Assembly: GCA_016709725.1 (NCBI GenBank)
Contig: JADJMG010000005.1
Location: forward strand, 285,501-349,500
Source of the DNA: Bacteroidota bacterium
GTDB lineage: Bacteria > Bacteroidota > Bacteroidia > AKYH767-A > OLB10
DNA length: 64,000 nt
Direction of reading: 5' to 3'
The notes under the pieces are model-generated. The model was not told the DNA's origin. It was given only the letters and a program-made list of their open reading frames with translations, and searched no databases. The position numbers and the translations under genes were made by a program. Shown here in pieces: positions 18,151 through 26,900 of the stretch (position 1 is its first letter; every line of letters starts with the position of its first letter).

Positions 18151-18199
18151 TAACATCCAATATCTAAAGTCTAACATCTAAAGTCTAACATCTAATATC
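18151..18199. repeat. 7-bp tandem repeat, units TAACATC / TAAAGTC
   Basis: Seven heptamers in strict register over 49 bp: TAACATC, CAATATC, TAAAGTC, TAACATC, TAAAGTC, TAACATC, TAATATC. The last copy contains the stop codon and final codon of trpS. The left flank of the IS (16702-16711) has a related AACATCCAAT. Confidence 0.8.
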
Positions 18200-19184
18200 G
18201 GATCCCCATAATTTCTCTGACTTCACTTACTGTTTTTCGAGCTGAGGCTTGTGCTTTTTCTTTTCCTCTTTTCATCACATCAGTGAGTAAGGACTCATCT
18301 TTTAAAATTTCCGTGATACGGCTTCTAATCGGACTCACAAAAACGATCATGTCTTCGGCTAATTGCTTCTTCATATCGCCGTAACGAATGGTGCAATTAT
18401 TAAATGCATCATCAAAAAATTGCAAGGTTTCTTTTGTAGAAACTAAATCCATCAAGGTAAAAAGATTTTGAATGGCTTCTGGTTTCTGGCTATTAGGCTC
18501 TGAAGGACCCGCATCGGACACTGCGCGCATCACTTTTTTCTTTAAAGCTTCGTCGGTATCAAAAAGAAAAACGGCATTGCCTTCTCCCTCCGATTTACCC
18601 ATCTTCCCTGAACCATCCAACCCAGGCACTTTAACTAACTGCACTCCGAAATTGAAAGCTTGTGGCTCGGGAAAATAATCGACTTCATACATGCGATTAA
18701 AACGATTTCCAAATTGACGTGTCATTTCCAAATGCTGTTCTTGATCTTTTCCCACAGGAACTTTAGATGCTCTATGCAATAAAATATCGGCAGCCATCAA
18801 CACTGGATACGTTAATAATCCAGCATTAATATTATCGGGTTGCTTTCTTGCTTTTTCTTTGAATGTTGTGGCACGTTCCAACTCACCCTTGTAGGCGTGC
18901 ATATTTAACAACAAATACAATTCGGCAACTTCAGGAACATCACTCTGTACGTAAAGTGTACATTTTTCGGGATCTAATCCACAGGCTAAATACTCTGCCA
19001 AAACCTGGCGAACATTTTGACGCAAATCTTGCGGCTTAGGGTGTGTAGTGAGTGAATGATAATCGGCGATGAAGAAATAACATTGATTCTCTTCTTGCAT
19101 ACGCAGAAAATTTTTCATGGCTCCAAAATAATTTCCAAGATGCAGATTTCCGGTGCTGCGAATACCACTAACTACAGTTTCCAT
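18192..19184 (-). CDS. trpS: Tryptophan--tRNA ligase
   Basis: A class Ic aminoacyl-tRNA synthetase of 330 residues that charges tRNA-Trp. 'GIRSTGNLHLGNYFGAMKNF' holds the HIGH-type motif (HLGN), 'DILLHRASKVPVGKDQEQHLEM' the tryptophan-binding region, and 'GLDGSGKMGKSEGEG' the KMSKS equivalent. Length is standard. The 3' end overlaps a heptamer repeat by 8 bp. A TATCTTCG element lies 7 bp before the ATG. Confidence 0.95.
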   Translation of the reverse strand: METVVSGIRSTGNLHLGNYFGAMKNFLRMQEENQCYFFIADYHSLTTHPKPQDLRQNVRQVLAEYLACGLDPEKCTLYVQSDVPEVAELYLLLNMHAYKGELERATTFKEKARKQPDNINAGLLTYPVLMAADILLHRASKVPVGKDQEQHLEMTRQFGNRFNRMYEVDYFPEPQAFNFGVQLVKVPGLDGSGKMGKSEGEGNAVFLFDTDEALKKKVMRAVSDAGPSEPNSQKPEAIQNLFTLMDLVSTKETLQFFDDAFNNCTIRYGDMKKQLAEDMIVFVSPIRSRITEILKDESLLTDVMKRGKEKAQASARKTVSEVREIMGIRY

Positions 19185-19191
19185 AAGATTG

Positions 19192-19199
19192 CGAAGATA
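19192..19199 (-). promoter_or_regulatory. -7 element TATCTTCG immediately before trpS
   Basis: On the minus strand TATCTTCG ends 7 bases before the trpS ATG. A transcription start 5-7 bases downstream would coincide with the start codon, giving a leaderless mRNA. Confidence 0.4.
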
Positions 19200-19207
19200 A
19201 GCGATTC

Positions 19208-19999
19208 TCAGTTTTTAACGTCAATTTCCTTTCTAAAATCTAACCAACTGAGTATGGCGATTGAAAAAATCAACCATACGAATCCAATGGCAAATCCTCC
19301 AAGCACATCACTTAAGTAATGCACGCATAAATAGATTCTGGAAAACCCATCCCCAAAATAAAAATTATTGAGAGGCAAAAAATGAAATACTTCACTCTAG
19401 GCGAGGTTAAATACATCAACAAGAGATAAAATAAAAACCCGTAAAAAGCCATAGCTACCGTAGCGTGACCACTGGGGAATGAATAGGAAAACTCTTCGTA
19501 CCAGGCTAAGCCAACTGGTCGGGGTAGCTGATAATACCATTTACCGGCATAGGCAGTTAATGTACTTGCAGATAATGCTGCAATTGATGAGATCAAAGAA
19601 TGATATCGTTTTTTCCAAATCATTAAACCTGCAAAAATCAACATGACACTGGCTACGCTCGGAAAACTACCTATTTGTGTAAAGAAATACACCCAATGCG
19701 CAACTTGTTCATTCCTATGCAAAAAAATAATTTGCCAAAGCCTTATCAACGTTCGCTAACCGAGAAAGTTCAAATAACTCCTCTGCCAAGTTTGATAAAA
19801 TAAAGGCATTTAGAATGACGCCGATCGTCAAGAATGTAAGCGGCAACCCTCGAAAATGCTGAGGATCAAAACGCAAAACAAGAAATCGAAAAGATCGAGG
19901 ATGTTTCTTTTGCCAAACCAAGGCTCGATCACTGTTTGTGAATGATAGCAGTCGAGCCACCCATCCAATGTAACCACGTTTAATAAAGAGACGAACCAT
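19208..19999 (-). CDS. PAP2-family membrane phosphatase (two frameshifts)
   Basis: Three frames join into one protein of about 263 residues. All three PAP2 motifs are present: 'KWYYQLPRP', 'FPSGHATVA' and, in the last frame, 'SRIYLCVHYLSDVLGG'. Several membrane segments surround them. The family removes phosphate from lipid phosphates such as undecaprenyl pyrophosphate or phosphatidate. Breaks lie at an A7 run (19731-19737, one base too many) and an A4 run (19342-19345, one too few). The open pieces are 19715-20056 and 19312-19749, with the last part at 19208-19340. The start ATG at 19999 is divergent from plsC, 41 bp away. Confidence 0.83.
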
Positions 20000-20028
20000 G
20001 GTGTGAAAATAAAAGAAGAATACTTTGG

Positions 20029-20036
20029 TATCTTTG
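20029..20036 (+). promoter_or_regulatory. -7 element TATCTTTG immediately before plsC
   Basis: An exact TAnnTTTG match, 4 bases before the GTG start codon at 20041. No TTTG at -33. The short distance suggests leaderless transcription or a start further downstream. Confidence 0.45.
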
Positions 20037-20040
20037 CAAA

Positions 20041-20811
20041 GTGAAATATATCTCATTCCTTTTACGGAGAATCTGGTGTGTATGGTTCTTTATAAGCGGC
20101 CTCTTATTTTTCCTTCCTTTGTATCCCATCTTTCTCATTTTATTGAGTCGTGAAGACTGGTTTAAGTATGCTTTCCGCTTAAAAAAAGTATGGGCGCATT
20201 GCATCCTCTTCGCTACAGGAATTTTTTACACCATCCGTAGAGAGGGGAAGATTGATCCGAATCAAGCGTATATTCTCACTCCTAACCATAGCTCGTATCT
20301 CGATATTCTCACAGCGAATATTGCCTTTCCCAATTACTTTCACTTTATGGGAAGGCAGAGCTAAGAAAATGTTCCGCTCTTCAATATCTTTTTCAAGAAC
20401 ATGAATATTTCTGTGGATCGAAGCAGCATCAAAGATTCACATAAGGCTTATAAAAGGGCTCGTAAAGATTTACAGAAAGGCATTAGCTTGGCTATTTTCC
20501 CAGAGGCAACCATTCCAGATTGCTCACCTGAATTAGGTCCTTTTAAAAACGGCGCTTTTAAACTAGCCATCGAAATGCAGGTGCCTATTGTTCCTATCAC
20601 ATTCCTCGACAATTGGTGCATTTTCCCCGATAGTAAAGGACAAAAACTTTTATTACGCCCTGGTATTTCGAGGATTGTGATCCACCCTCCTATATCTACT
20701 ATTGGGTTAACCGAAGAAGATGCGAATGGACTTCGGGATCAAGTGAAAGATTTAATTTTTGGAACCCTGCAAAAGAAGGCAGATGCCCATTTTCGAAAAA
20801 ATGTTGAATAG
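20041..20811 (+). CDS. plsC: 1-acyl-glycerol-3-phosphate acyltransferase-like protein (locally frameshifted)
   Basis: PlsC acylates lysophosphatidate in phospholipid synthesis. The sequence has an N-terminal membrane segment, 'TPNHSSYLDI' (NHxxxxD motif) and 'AIFPEATIPDCS' (FPEGT-like motif). An in-frame TAA at 20362 splits it into 20041-20364 and 20401-20811, which share the same reading frame. A missing A near 20352 and an extra T near 20370 explain this: the repaired segment reads 'GKAELRKVPLFNIFFKN'. The start is GTG. About 256 residues, normal for the family. Confidence 0.85.
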
Positions 20812-20865
20812 AACGTCGTTTCAAGCTAAGCTCACATCTATTATTTACCAAAACATCCATCTAAC

Positions 20866-20895
20866 AAAAAAGACGGCCTAAATTGACCGCCTTTT
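20866..20895 (-). terminator. Rho-independent terminator of the bacilliredoxin gene
   Basis: On the minus strand AAAAGGCGGTC pairs with GGCCGTCTTTT around a 6-nt loop, all 11 pairs formed if two G-U pairs are allowed, followed by a T-rich run. On the plus strand the same positions would give A-C mismatches, so it serves the minus-strand gene. Confidence 0.75.
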
Positions 20896-20915
20896 GTAAG
20901 GTTTTCAGGATTGGG

Positions 20916-21347
20916 TTATGCTTTCACGCTACAAAACTCATCAAATGAAGCCACAAGATTCTCAGCAATCATTTCGGCTGAATGTCCTTCAATATGGTGG
21001 CGTTCAACCATATGTACCAACTTACCATCTTTAAACAATGCAATGCATGGAGAAGATGGGGGGAAAGGTGCTAAGTACTTGCGAACCTGCGCAGTAGCTT
21101 CCACGTCTTGTCCTGCGAAAACACAGAATAAATGATCCGGTTTTACCTCTGCATTTGCTAATGACAAACGTACTCCTGGACGAGCTGCACCGGCTGCACA
21201 ACCGCATAAGGAATTCATCACCACAAGAGAAAGACCTTTGGAGGTAGGTAGTAATGTATCTAGTGACTGAGCATCTTTCAATTCAACGAATCCAATGCTA
21301 GTGAGTTCATTGCGCATAGGAGCGCATAATTGTTCTGGATATGGCAT
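20916..21347 (-). CDS. BrxA/BrxB-family bacilliredoxin
   Basis: The 143-residue protein matches the YphP/YqiW family. It starts 'MPYPEQLCAPMRNELTSIGF' and has the redox motif 'NSLCGCAAG' (Cys48-Gly-Cys50) and 'FPPSSPCIALFKDGKLVHMVERHHIEG'. These thioredoxin-fold proteins reduce bacillithiol mixed disulfides on proteins. The frame continues upstream to 21422, but I choose the ATG at 21347 because the family starts there and a TACCTTTG promoter element (21373-21380) lies in the extension. It is a single-gene unit with its own terminator. Confidence 0.9.
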   Translation of the reverse strand: MPYPEQLCAPMRNELTSIGFVELKDAQSLDTLLPTSKGLSLVVMNSLCGCAAGAARPGVRLSLANAEVKPDHLFCVFAGQDVEATAQVRKYLAPFPPSSPCIALFKDGKLVHMVERHHIEGHSAEMIAENLVASFDEFCSVKA

Positions 21348-21372
21348 TTTATTATATTTTTTAAATCTGCCA

Positions 21373-21380
21373 CAAAGGTA
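21373..21380 (-). promoter_or_regulatory. -7 element TACCTTTG before the bacilliredoxin gene
   Basis: An exact TAnnTTTG match on the minus strand, 25 bases before the chosen ATG at 21347. It rules against the longer frame starting at 21422. Confidence 0.5.
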
Positions 21381-21486
21381 CGAAGGTCGAGTCGATTCAC
21401 ATAACCCATTGTAAGTTTCCATCTAAAATTCATCACTTCGGGCGTAACCTTTGGGGTATCATTGTGGAGTAATCATTCACAACAAA

Positions 21487-21837
21487 ATGAAAAAAGAAAA
21501 CAAATCAACAAATGACATGCAGGATGCCTTTCCAGTGATACGCATAGGATATGACATGCGATTATTGGATTCTAATTTAACGGCCCTCCCTCTACTCAGC
21601 GAGTGGAAAGTTCGAAAAGGAAGTAAAATTCCCGACAATGTGCTTAATGCAAACCCCGAGATTACCCAATCTCTTCAAGATACAAATCCTAGCGGGTGTA
21701 AGGTGGCTTTCAGAGGATTAAATATCTGGTTTGATATGGTCCCCTTCCCAGAAGCAGGATATATTGGCCTCTACGGCTACCATGTAGAAACCATGGTGCC
21801 GGAAGTGGTTCAACAAAAGCTTCGGATGGCAGGTTAA
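21487..21837 (+). CDS. Small protein of unknown function, possibly PAS-like
   Basis: I do not recognise this 116-residue soluble protein. The order 'VIRIGYDMRLLDSNLTALPLL', a helical middle, then 'VAFRGLNIWFDMVPFPEAGYIGLYGYHVE' resembles the strand layout of a PAS fold, but no family signature is certain. The frame is open from a TTG at 21451; the ATG at 21487 followed by MKKEN is more likely. A CheY-like gene lies 331 bp downstream, beyond a hairpin, so a signalling link is only a guess. Confidence 0.55.
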   Translation: MKKENKSTNDMQDAFPVIRIGYDMRLLDSNLTALPLLSEWKVRKGSKIPDNVLNANPEITQSLQDTNPSGCKVAFRGLNIWFDMVPFPEAGYIGLYGYHVETMVPEVVQQKLRMAG

Positions 21838-21844
21838 CCCAGCA

Positions 21845-21870
21845 TATGCAATAGTTAACTCTATTGCATA
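21845..21870 (+). terminator. Hairpin after the 21487 gene
   Basis: TATGCAATAG and CTATTGCATA form a perfect 10-bp stem with a 6-nt loop, 7 bp after the stop codon. There is no T-run, so termination activity is uncertain. Confidence 0.5.
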
Positions 21871-21943
21871 ATTGATGGAGAAATCGTTAAATGCACGATT
21901 ACCCATCAGGGTGAGATCTGTTAGGCTGTTGGTTGGTTTGGAT

Positions 21944-22018
21944 GGAGCAGTTGGCCTAGGGCCGACTGTTCCTATTTTATGGTTTTCCCTCTCAAAACGA
22001 GCTTCTCAAAACGGCTCA
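21944..22018 (-). other. Possible remnant of a group II intron 3' end
   Basis: Read on the minus strand, 'GAGCCGTTTTGAG' and 'CTCGTTTTGAGAGGG' resemble the two sides of a degenerate group II domain V hairpin. They are followed by a 13-bp hairpin with a 3-nt loop (21944-21972, two G-U pairs) in the place of domain VI, and then CATCCAAACC where intact introns have a CTACTCGAC-like end. On the plus strand TCTCAAAACG occurs twice (21990, 22004). No reverse transcriptase is nearby. The 331-bp gap 21838-22168 holds no convincing gene; the 66-codon frame at 21872 looks like a chance frame across this structure. Confidence 0.3.
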
Positions 22019-22168
22019 TGTAAGATTTGCAAGATATTTTGCAATATCGATGTAAGGGAAATGAAATTTTAGATCAACCACATACTTAGATCTTCGTTTT
22101 AATCCATATCAAGCCTTCCATAAACACTTACCAAAAAAACAAAAATTACACAGAAGACAAATTAAACT

Positions 22169-22609
22169 ATGAGCAGTCAGACAATGACTCACGAAAGTGG
22201 GTCGAAGAAAACGAAGAGCGGGAAGGCAAAGTACACAACAGCCATGTTGATTGATGATAACTCCTTAGACAATTTCATCAATAAAAAACTCATCGAGACG
22301 AACGAATTTGCGGAGAATGTAATCATTTATCAAGAGGCCACGGAAGCGATGGACTTTTTGAAATCGACTTCTAAAGACAAATGGCCTGATGTTATCTTTT
22401 TAGATATCATGATGCCACAGATGGATGGATTTCAATTTTTAGAAGCTTTTGAAAAACTTCCAGAAGAGCAACGAATGCATATGAAAGTAGTGATGCTTTC
22501 TACCTCTGAAAGTTTCAAAGATTTAAATCGTGCAAATAAAAATCCTTACGTGCGCAAATTTTTAAACAAGCCTTTAACATTGCAAGTACTTCAAGCGATC
22601 AACGTATAA
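22169..22609 (+). CDS. Single-domain response regulator (CheY-like)
   Basis: The 146-residue protein is a receiver domain with a 20-residue polar N-terminal tail and no output domain. 'AMLIDDN' gives the acidic pocket, 'VIFLDIMMP' the phosphoacceptor Asp79, 'VMLSTSE' the conserved Ser/Thr and 'FLNKPL' the conserved Lys near residue 135. Such proteins pass phosphate to a partner. The histidine kinase is not in the window. The gene ends exactly where the convergent tadA ends, with no space for a separate terminator. Confidence 0.92.
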   Translation: MSSQTMTHESGSKKTKSGKAKYTTAMLIDDNSLDNFINKKLIETNEFAENVIIYQEATEAMDFLKSTSKDKWPDVIFLDIMMPQMDGFQFLEAFEKLPEEQRMHMKVVMLSTSESFKDLNRANKNPYVRKFLNKPLTLQVLQAINV

Positions 22610-23052
22610 TTATCGCCTCGACTTAAAATAAGATTTCAATATTTCCGAACATTCGGATTCGAGTACTCCTCCTTGCACTTCGGTGGTTGGGTGGAGTATT
22701 TTTTTTGCAGATGAAATTTGTAAAAAGCCACGTTTCTTGTCGGAAGCGCCGTAAACAATTCTCGAAATTTGTGTCCAAAATGAAGCACCGGCACACATCA
22801 TACATGGCTCAAGTGTTACGTACAAAGTACAATCCTTTAAATATTTTCCTCCTAAATTTTCTGCTGCTGAAGTAAATGCCATCATCTCCGCATGTGCAGT
22901 TACGTCATTTAATTTTCAACCATATTATGTCCTCGGGCGATGATTTGACCATTAGCAACAATAACGGCTCCAATGGGAACTTCGTCTTGAAGTAATGCTT
23001 CCTTCGCTTCTGCTAAAGCAGCTCGCATAAAATATTCGTCTCCGAGAATCAT
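22610..23052 (-). CDS. tadA: tRNA-specific adenosine deaminase (frameshifted)
   Basis: TadA converts adenosine-34 to inosine in tRNA-Arg(ACG). The N-terminal part 'DEYFMRAALAEAKEALLQDEVPIGAVIV' lies in one frame and stops after 'GHNMVEN'. The other frame continues with 'LNDVTAHAEMMAF' (zinc His and catalytic Glu) and 'TLEPCMMCAGA' (two zinc Cys). A T4 run at 22913-22916 (plus strand) needs one more base. The repaired protein has about 147 residues, normal for TadA. The C-terminal open piece alone is 22610-22885. A -7 element lies 4 bases before the ATG. Other nucleoside deaminases are possible but the TLEPCMMC context favours TadA. Confidence 0.85.
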
Positions 23053-23056
23053 GATG

Positions 23057-23064
23057 CGAAAATA
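23057..23064 (-). promoter_or_regulatory. -7-like element TATTTTCG immediately before tadA
   Basis: A TAnnTTCG variant on the minus strand, ending 4 bases before the tadA ATG, the same spacing as at plsC and the IPExxxVDY and SDR genes. Confidence 0.35.
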
Positions 23065-23074
23065 CGAATGTTTA

Positions 23075-23106
23075 ATTTGAAAATAAGACGATTTGAAAAT
23101 TTGAAG
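23075..23106. repeat. 8-bp tandem repeat, unit ATTTGAAA
   Basis: Four octamers in register: ATTTGAAA, ATAAGACG, ATTTGAAA, ATTTGAAG. The last two copies plus ATG form a 19-mer found again at 23797-23815. The rest of the 309-bp gap 23053-23361 holds only the promoter of the next gene. Confidence 0.75.
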
Positions 23107-23311
23107 ATGAATAATTAGATAGTGATTGATCTTTCCACTCGGGAGACAGGTTTACTAGAAAGGCTGCGCGATAAAGGTTAAATACTGAACTTATTCAATA
23201 AATTGTAGCTTGCTATTGCTGCGAAGTCAAATTTGATTCACGCCTAAAAACTCTTTTACACCAACTAATGTTTATTTTGTGTTATCATTTCAACTTTTTT
23301 CACCCTACCCC

Positions 23312-23341
23312 TTGCATTTCCGAAAAACTTTTTTACATTCG
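23312..23341 (+). promoter_or_regulatory. Candidate promoter of the 23362 gene
   Basis: TTG at 23312-23314 and TACATTCG at 23334-23341 are separated by 19 bp, close to the Bacteroidota TTTG/TAnnTTTG arrangement. The ATG follows 20 bp later. Confidence 0.4.
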
Positions 23342-23361
23342 CTTAACCAAATCTAATTTTT

Positions 23362-23772
23362 ATGGATAAATATCTGATTGTTTTACGAAGAAAGACACTC
23401 CTCTTACTATTTATTCTTTTTTCAGGAATACCTCTGAAAGCTCAATCCAATTTTGATGCTTATGTTATCACTTCCGCACCTATCAATGATGTTGTGGAAG
23501 GAACCATGTTTATTACGTTGTCCGACACCAGTCAAATTGATTTGATTGAGGTGAAGGTTGGAAGTAAGGAAGGACAAGCCGACTTAGCCAACCACCAATT
23601 CACATATGATCAAACCTCAGGTTTACCCGCAGGCATGGCATGGCAACGAACAGGATACCGAATTACTCTTTCTTTAGGCAGCTTTGCTTATAGCGATCTT
23701 CAATTTGGGTATGTGCGTTTGAAAAATAATAGCGGGGTGTGGAGTGATATATTTGCTTTTGTGACAAATTAG
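23362..23772 (+). CDS. Small secreted protein of unknown function
   Basis: The 136-residue protein has a signal peptide (basic 'YLIVLRRKT', hydrophobic 'LLLLFILFSGI', then 'LKAQ'). The mature 100 residues are rich in beta strands and resemble one immunoglobulin-like or PKD-like module ('DLIEVKVGSKEGQADLANHQF', described here as one strand pair; 'VRLKNNSGVWSDIFAFVTN' at the end). No sorting tail is present. It is flanked on both sides by the same 8-bp repeats. The large exported protein follows 135 bp later; cotranscription is possible. Confidence 0.65.
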   Translation: MDKYLIVLRRKTLLLLFILFSGIPLKAQSNFDAYVITSAPINDVVEGTMFITLSDTSQIDLIEVKVGSKEGQADLANHQFTYDQTSGLPAGMAWQRTGYRITLSLGSFAYSDLQFGYVRLKNNSGVWSDIFAFVTN

Positions 23773-23780
23773 GTTGATTG

Positions 23781-23812
23781 ATTTGAAGATGTATTAATTT
23801 GAAAATTTGAAG
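23781..23812. repeat. 8-bp tandem repeat, unit ATTTGAAG (second locus)
   Basis: Four octamers in register: ATTTGAAG, ATGTATTA, ATTTGAAA, ATTTGAAG. It shares an identical 19-mer with 23091-23109, on the other side of the small secreted gene. Confidence 0.75.
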
Positions 23813-23907
23813 ATGGATTCTAGCAAGTTTCATTTCTTATTTTTAATTTAACTTGATAGTCATTATCATATTTAGTTTAGTGTTTTAATAATTTAATTCC
23901 TCATTTT

Positions 23908-26900
23908 ATGAAAAAAAGTCTCCGACTCTCCTCGCGAAACTTCGCGATCTCCGACTCTCCGACTCTCATTAAGTTATTTGGGATCGTGTTTTTATTAATT
24001 ACGACAACAGCTAATGCTGGGAACTACACTTGGAACGGTGCTACCAGTACCAATTGGTCTACAACCAGCAATTGGAGTCCGGTAGGTGTCCCAAGCACCA
24101 ATGATACAGTAACATTGAGCAACGGTGGGGTCAATTCTATTTTATTGGATGGAAATAGAACCATAACCAGACTCATCATTTCAGCCAACACCATTAATTT
24201 AAATACCTACGAGCTACATGTTTCAGGTAGAAGCTCATTAAACGGGGGTGCTATTAATAACGGAAACCTAAAAATTAGAGGAACTTATGCCTATTTCCAG
24301 GGAACCAATTTTAATTGTACCTTAGATGTAATTGCCGGACAAATCAAATTCAGTGGAGGAACTTTTGATAAGACTGGAAGCTTTGAGCAAAACGGTTCGG
24401 CCAGCGGATGGGGAGAAGGAGGTTGTACTTTTAATGATGACGTTATCATCAAAAATACTGGTACGGTTTATTTAAGAATGGGACAAGACGTTGGTGATAC
24501 CTTTAACGGAAAAGTGTATTTGTATAGTAGTGGAAATTATTCCTTTCAAATAGCCTATGGCGATACCAGTTATTTTAATGATACCATCTTTGTAAATAGT
24601 ATAGGTAATGGTGGAATCTCTTTTGCAAACGGAACATATGGTGCATCTATACTCGGCGACAGCGCATGTTTAGTTACAGGCAGTACTGGAATTAGTGCAG
24701 GAACTATTCAGTTTAAAAATATTGTACAGTCTGCTACTTCATCCAATTCAATTACGGCTAGTGGTGGTGTGCTTTTTAATGTGTACTCTAATAATTTTTT
24801 AGGAAAAGTAAATTTTACAGCACCCAACTTAGTTGTTAAATCAACAACCTTTGGTGATAGTACTTTACTTACCAAAACAGGACACACTTTAAACAATACG
24901 TGGGATGGAGCCAATGTTTACAACGGCGTAGTTACCATTACCAATGGAAACACCTCCACTGCCTACGTAAAACTAGCGAGCCAAAATGCTGATACATACA
25001 ATAAAGATGTTTATTTCAATGCAGGAACGGGACCTATCCAAGCTGCCAATGCGGGAACTAATATTTACAATGGAAATGTTATTGTAAATGGAAACAATGT
25101 CACCTTTAACACCAGTGGAGGAACTCTAAAATTTGCTGGCGAAGAAAATCAAACTTTTGGTGGCGGAACGAATACTCTAACCTTTAATAAACTCATTGTA
25201 GACAAAGCGGGTGGCAGTGTAACTTTAAACCAACCCATCACCATCGATAGTTTATTACAACTCACCAGTGGCATAATTTACACTGATACCATTATCACAC
25301 TAAAAGCAACTGCTACTACAACAGGTGCCAGTAACCTAAGTTTTGTAGATGGTACGGTAAAGAAAATTGGGAATACAGCTTTTGTTTTTCCAGTGGGAGA
25401 TAAAAATACTTTTTTTCCAGTAGGAATATCCGCTCCTTCCAATGCAACAGATGCATTCACTTCACAGTATTTTTATCAGCCACAGCAATTTGGAGACAGT
25501 TTGGATTCCGCAGTAACATCAATTTCTCGCTGTAATTATTGGTCACTTATTAGAAACTCAGGTACTTCAAATATCAGTATTAAATTATATTGGGATAGTT
25601 TAGGATGCAGTTTATTTGATACTTCAAATTTAGTGATAGTTAATTGGAATGGTTACAAATGGAAAAATTTAAGCAATGGTGGTTTAACTGGGAACATTAA
25701 CATTGGATCTGTTGTAAATTCTACTACAATCTCAACTTATGGCTATTTTACTATAGGAGATAAAAGGTCAGTTGTAACTGTATCACCTACTCTTGGATTT
25801 AATAGAGATCTTCCTGAAGATTTTTTTGGTTATAACGGTAATAATACTATTGCCGCCGATCAAGGAACTGGAATACAGACGTGGGATGATATTTTTAATG
25901 CTTCAACTCCTTACTTATTAAATAAATCAATTACTTTGGCTAGAATACCATCTGGCACATTCGCTAACTTTTCGGATTGGCGAACAGGCTGGCCTATACC
26001 TGAAAGAGATTTACCTTTTAATTGGTTTTATGATAAGACAACCTATAAGCAATTGAATGATGGCTTGGGAAATGAAATGAATGATATGCGAAAAAATCTT
26101 CAGCTTCAAGGTGCACGACCTATGCTTTGTATGAATATGCTCACATCGAAATTTCTATATGAATTAGCTTCAATTTATCGACTACAAGAAGTGAATTTAC
26201 CCATGGGTTATTTAGAATTAGGAAATGAATTTTATTTGAACGATGAATATTATAAAGAAATTTTTCCTTCTGTTAATGATTATATAGCTAGAGCAGAAGA
26301 ATGGGCTAATTCGTTTAGCAGTTTATCCTTACCTCAAACTTCAAACACCGAAATTGCTATAATAGGAGCTGATGGTAACGAAAGTTCAGCTGGTCGTCGT
26401 AAACTTTGGTTAGAAAAGGTTTTAGAGGGATTGTCGGCAACTACAAATATTGATGCCGTCACCATTCATGACTATATTGGAACAGGCTTGCCTGATGATC
26501 CGTCAACCACATGTAGTTTTTTTAGTTCTCCTATGCATACTTATCTTTATAAATATTACAACAAGGCATTTAAAGATGGAGAATTAATTAAATCGAGATC
26601 TTTCGATTTAATCAGGCAATACAACAGTACAAAATTTATTGCTAACCCTTTAGAAATCTGGATTACCGAGTTCAATAATTTGGATGATGATAATTCATTT
26701 ATTGGTACATGGCCTCATGGTTTGTTTAATGCAGCGATGGCATTAAAATATTTAGAAACTCCTGAAATTTCCAAAGTAGTTTCACATACTATGACTTCGG
26801 ATGCTGTATTTGGAAATATTTTTGAATCAGTAAATGGATTCGATGATCCCAGATGTCATGGCGTTTTACCAACACCAACTTACACGACGAGGACGGGTGA

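Noticed and set aside
21348..21422. Longer start for the bacilliredoxin gene
   Set aside because: The added codons contain a promoter element and are absent from the family's usual start.
21872..22072. 66-codon plus-strand frame
   Set aside because: It runs across a hairpin and direct repeats and has no protein-like pattern; better explained by non-coding structure.
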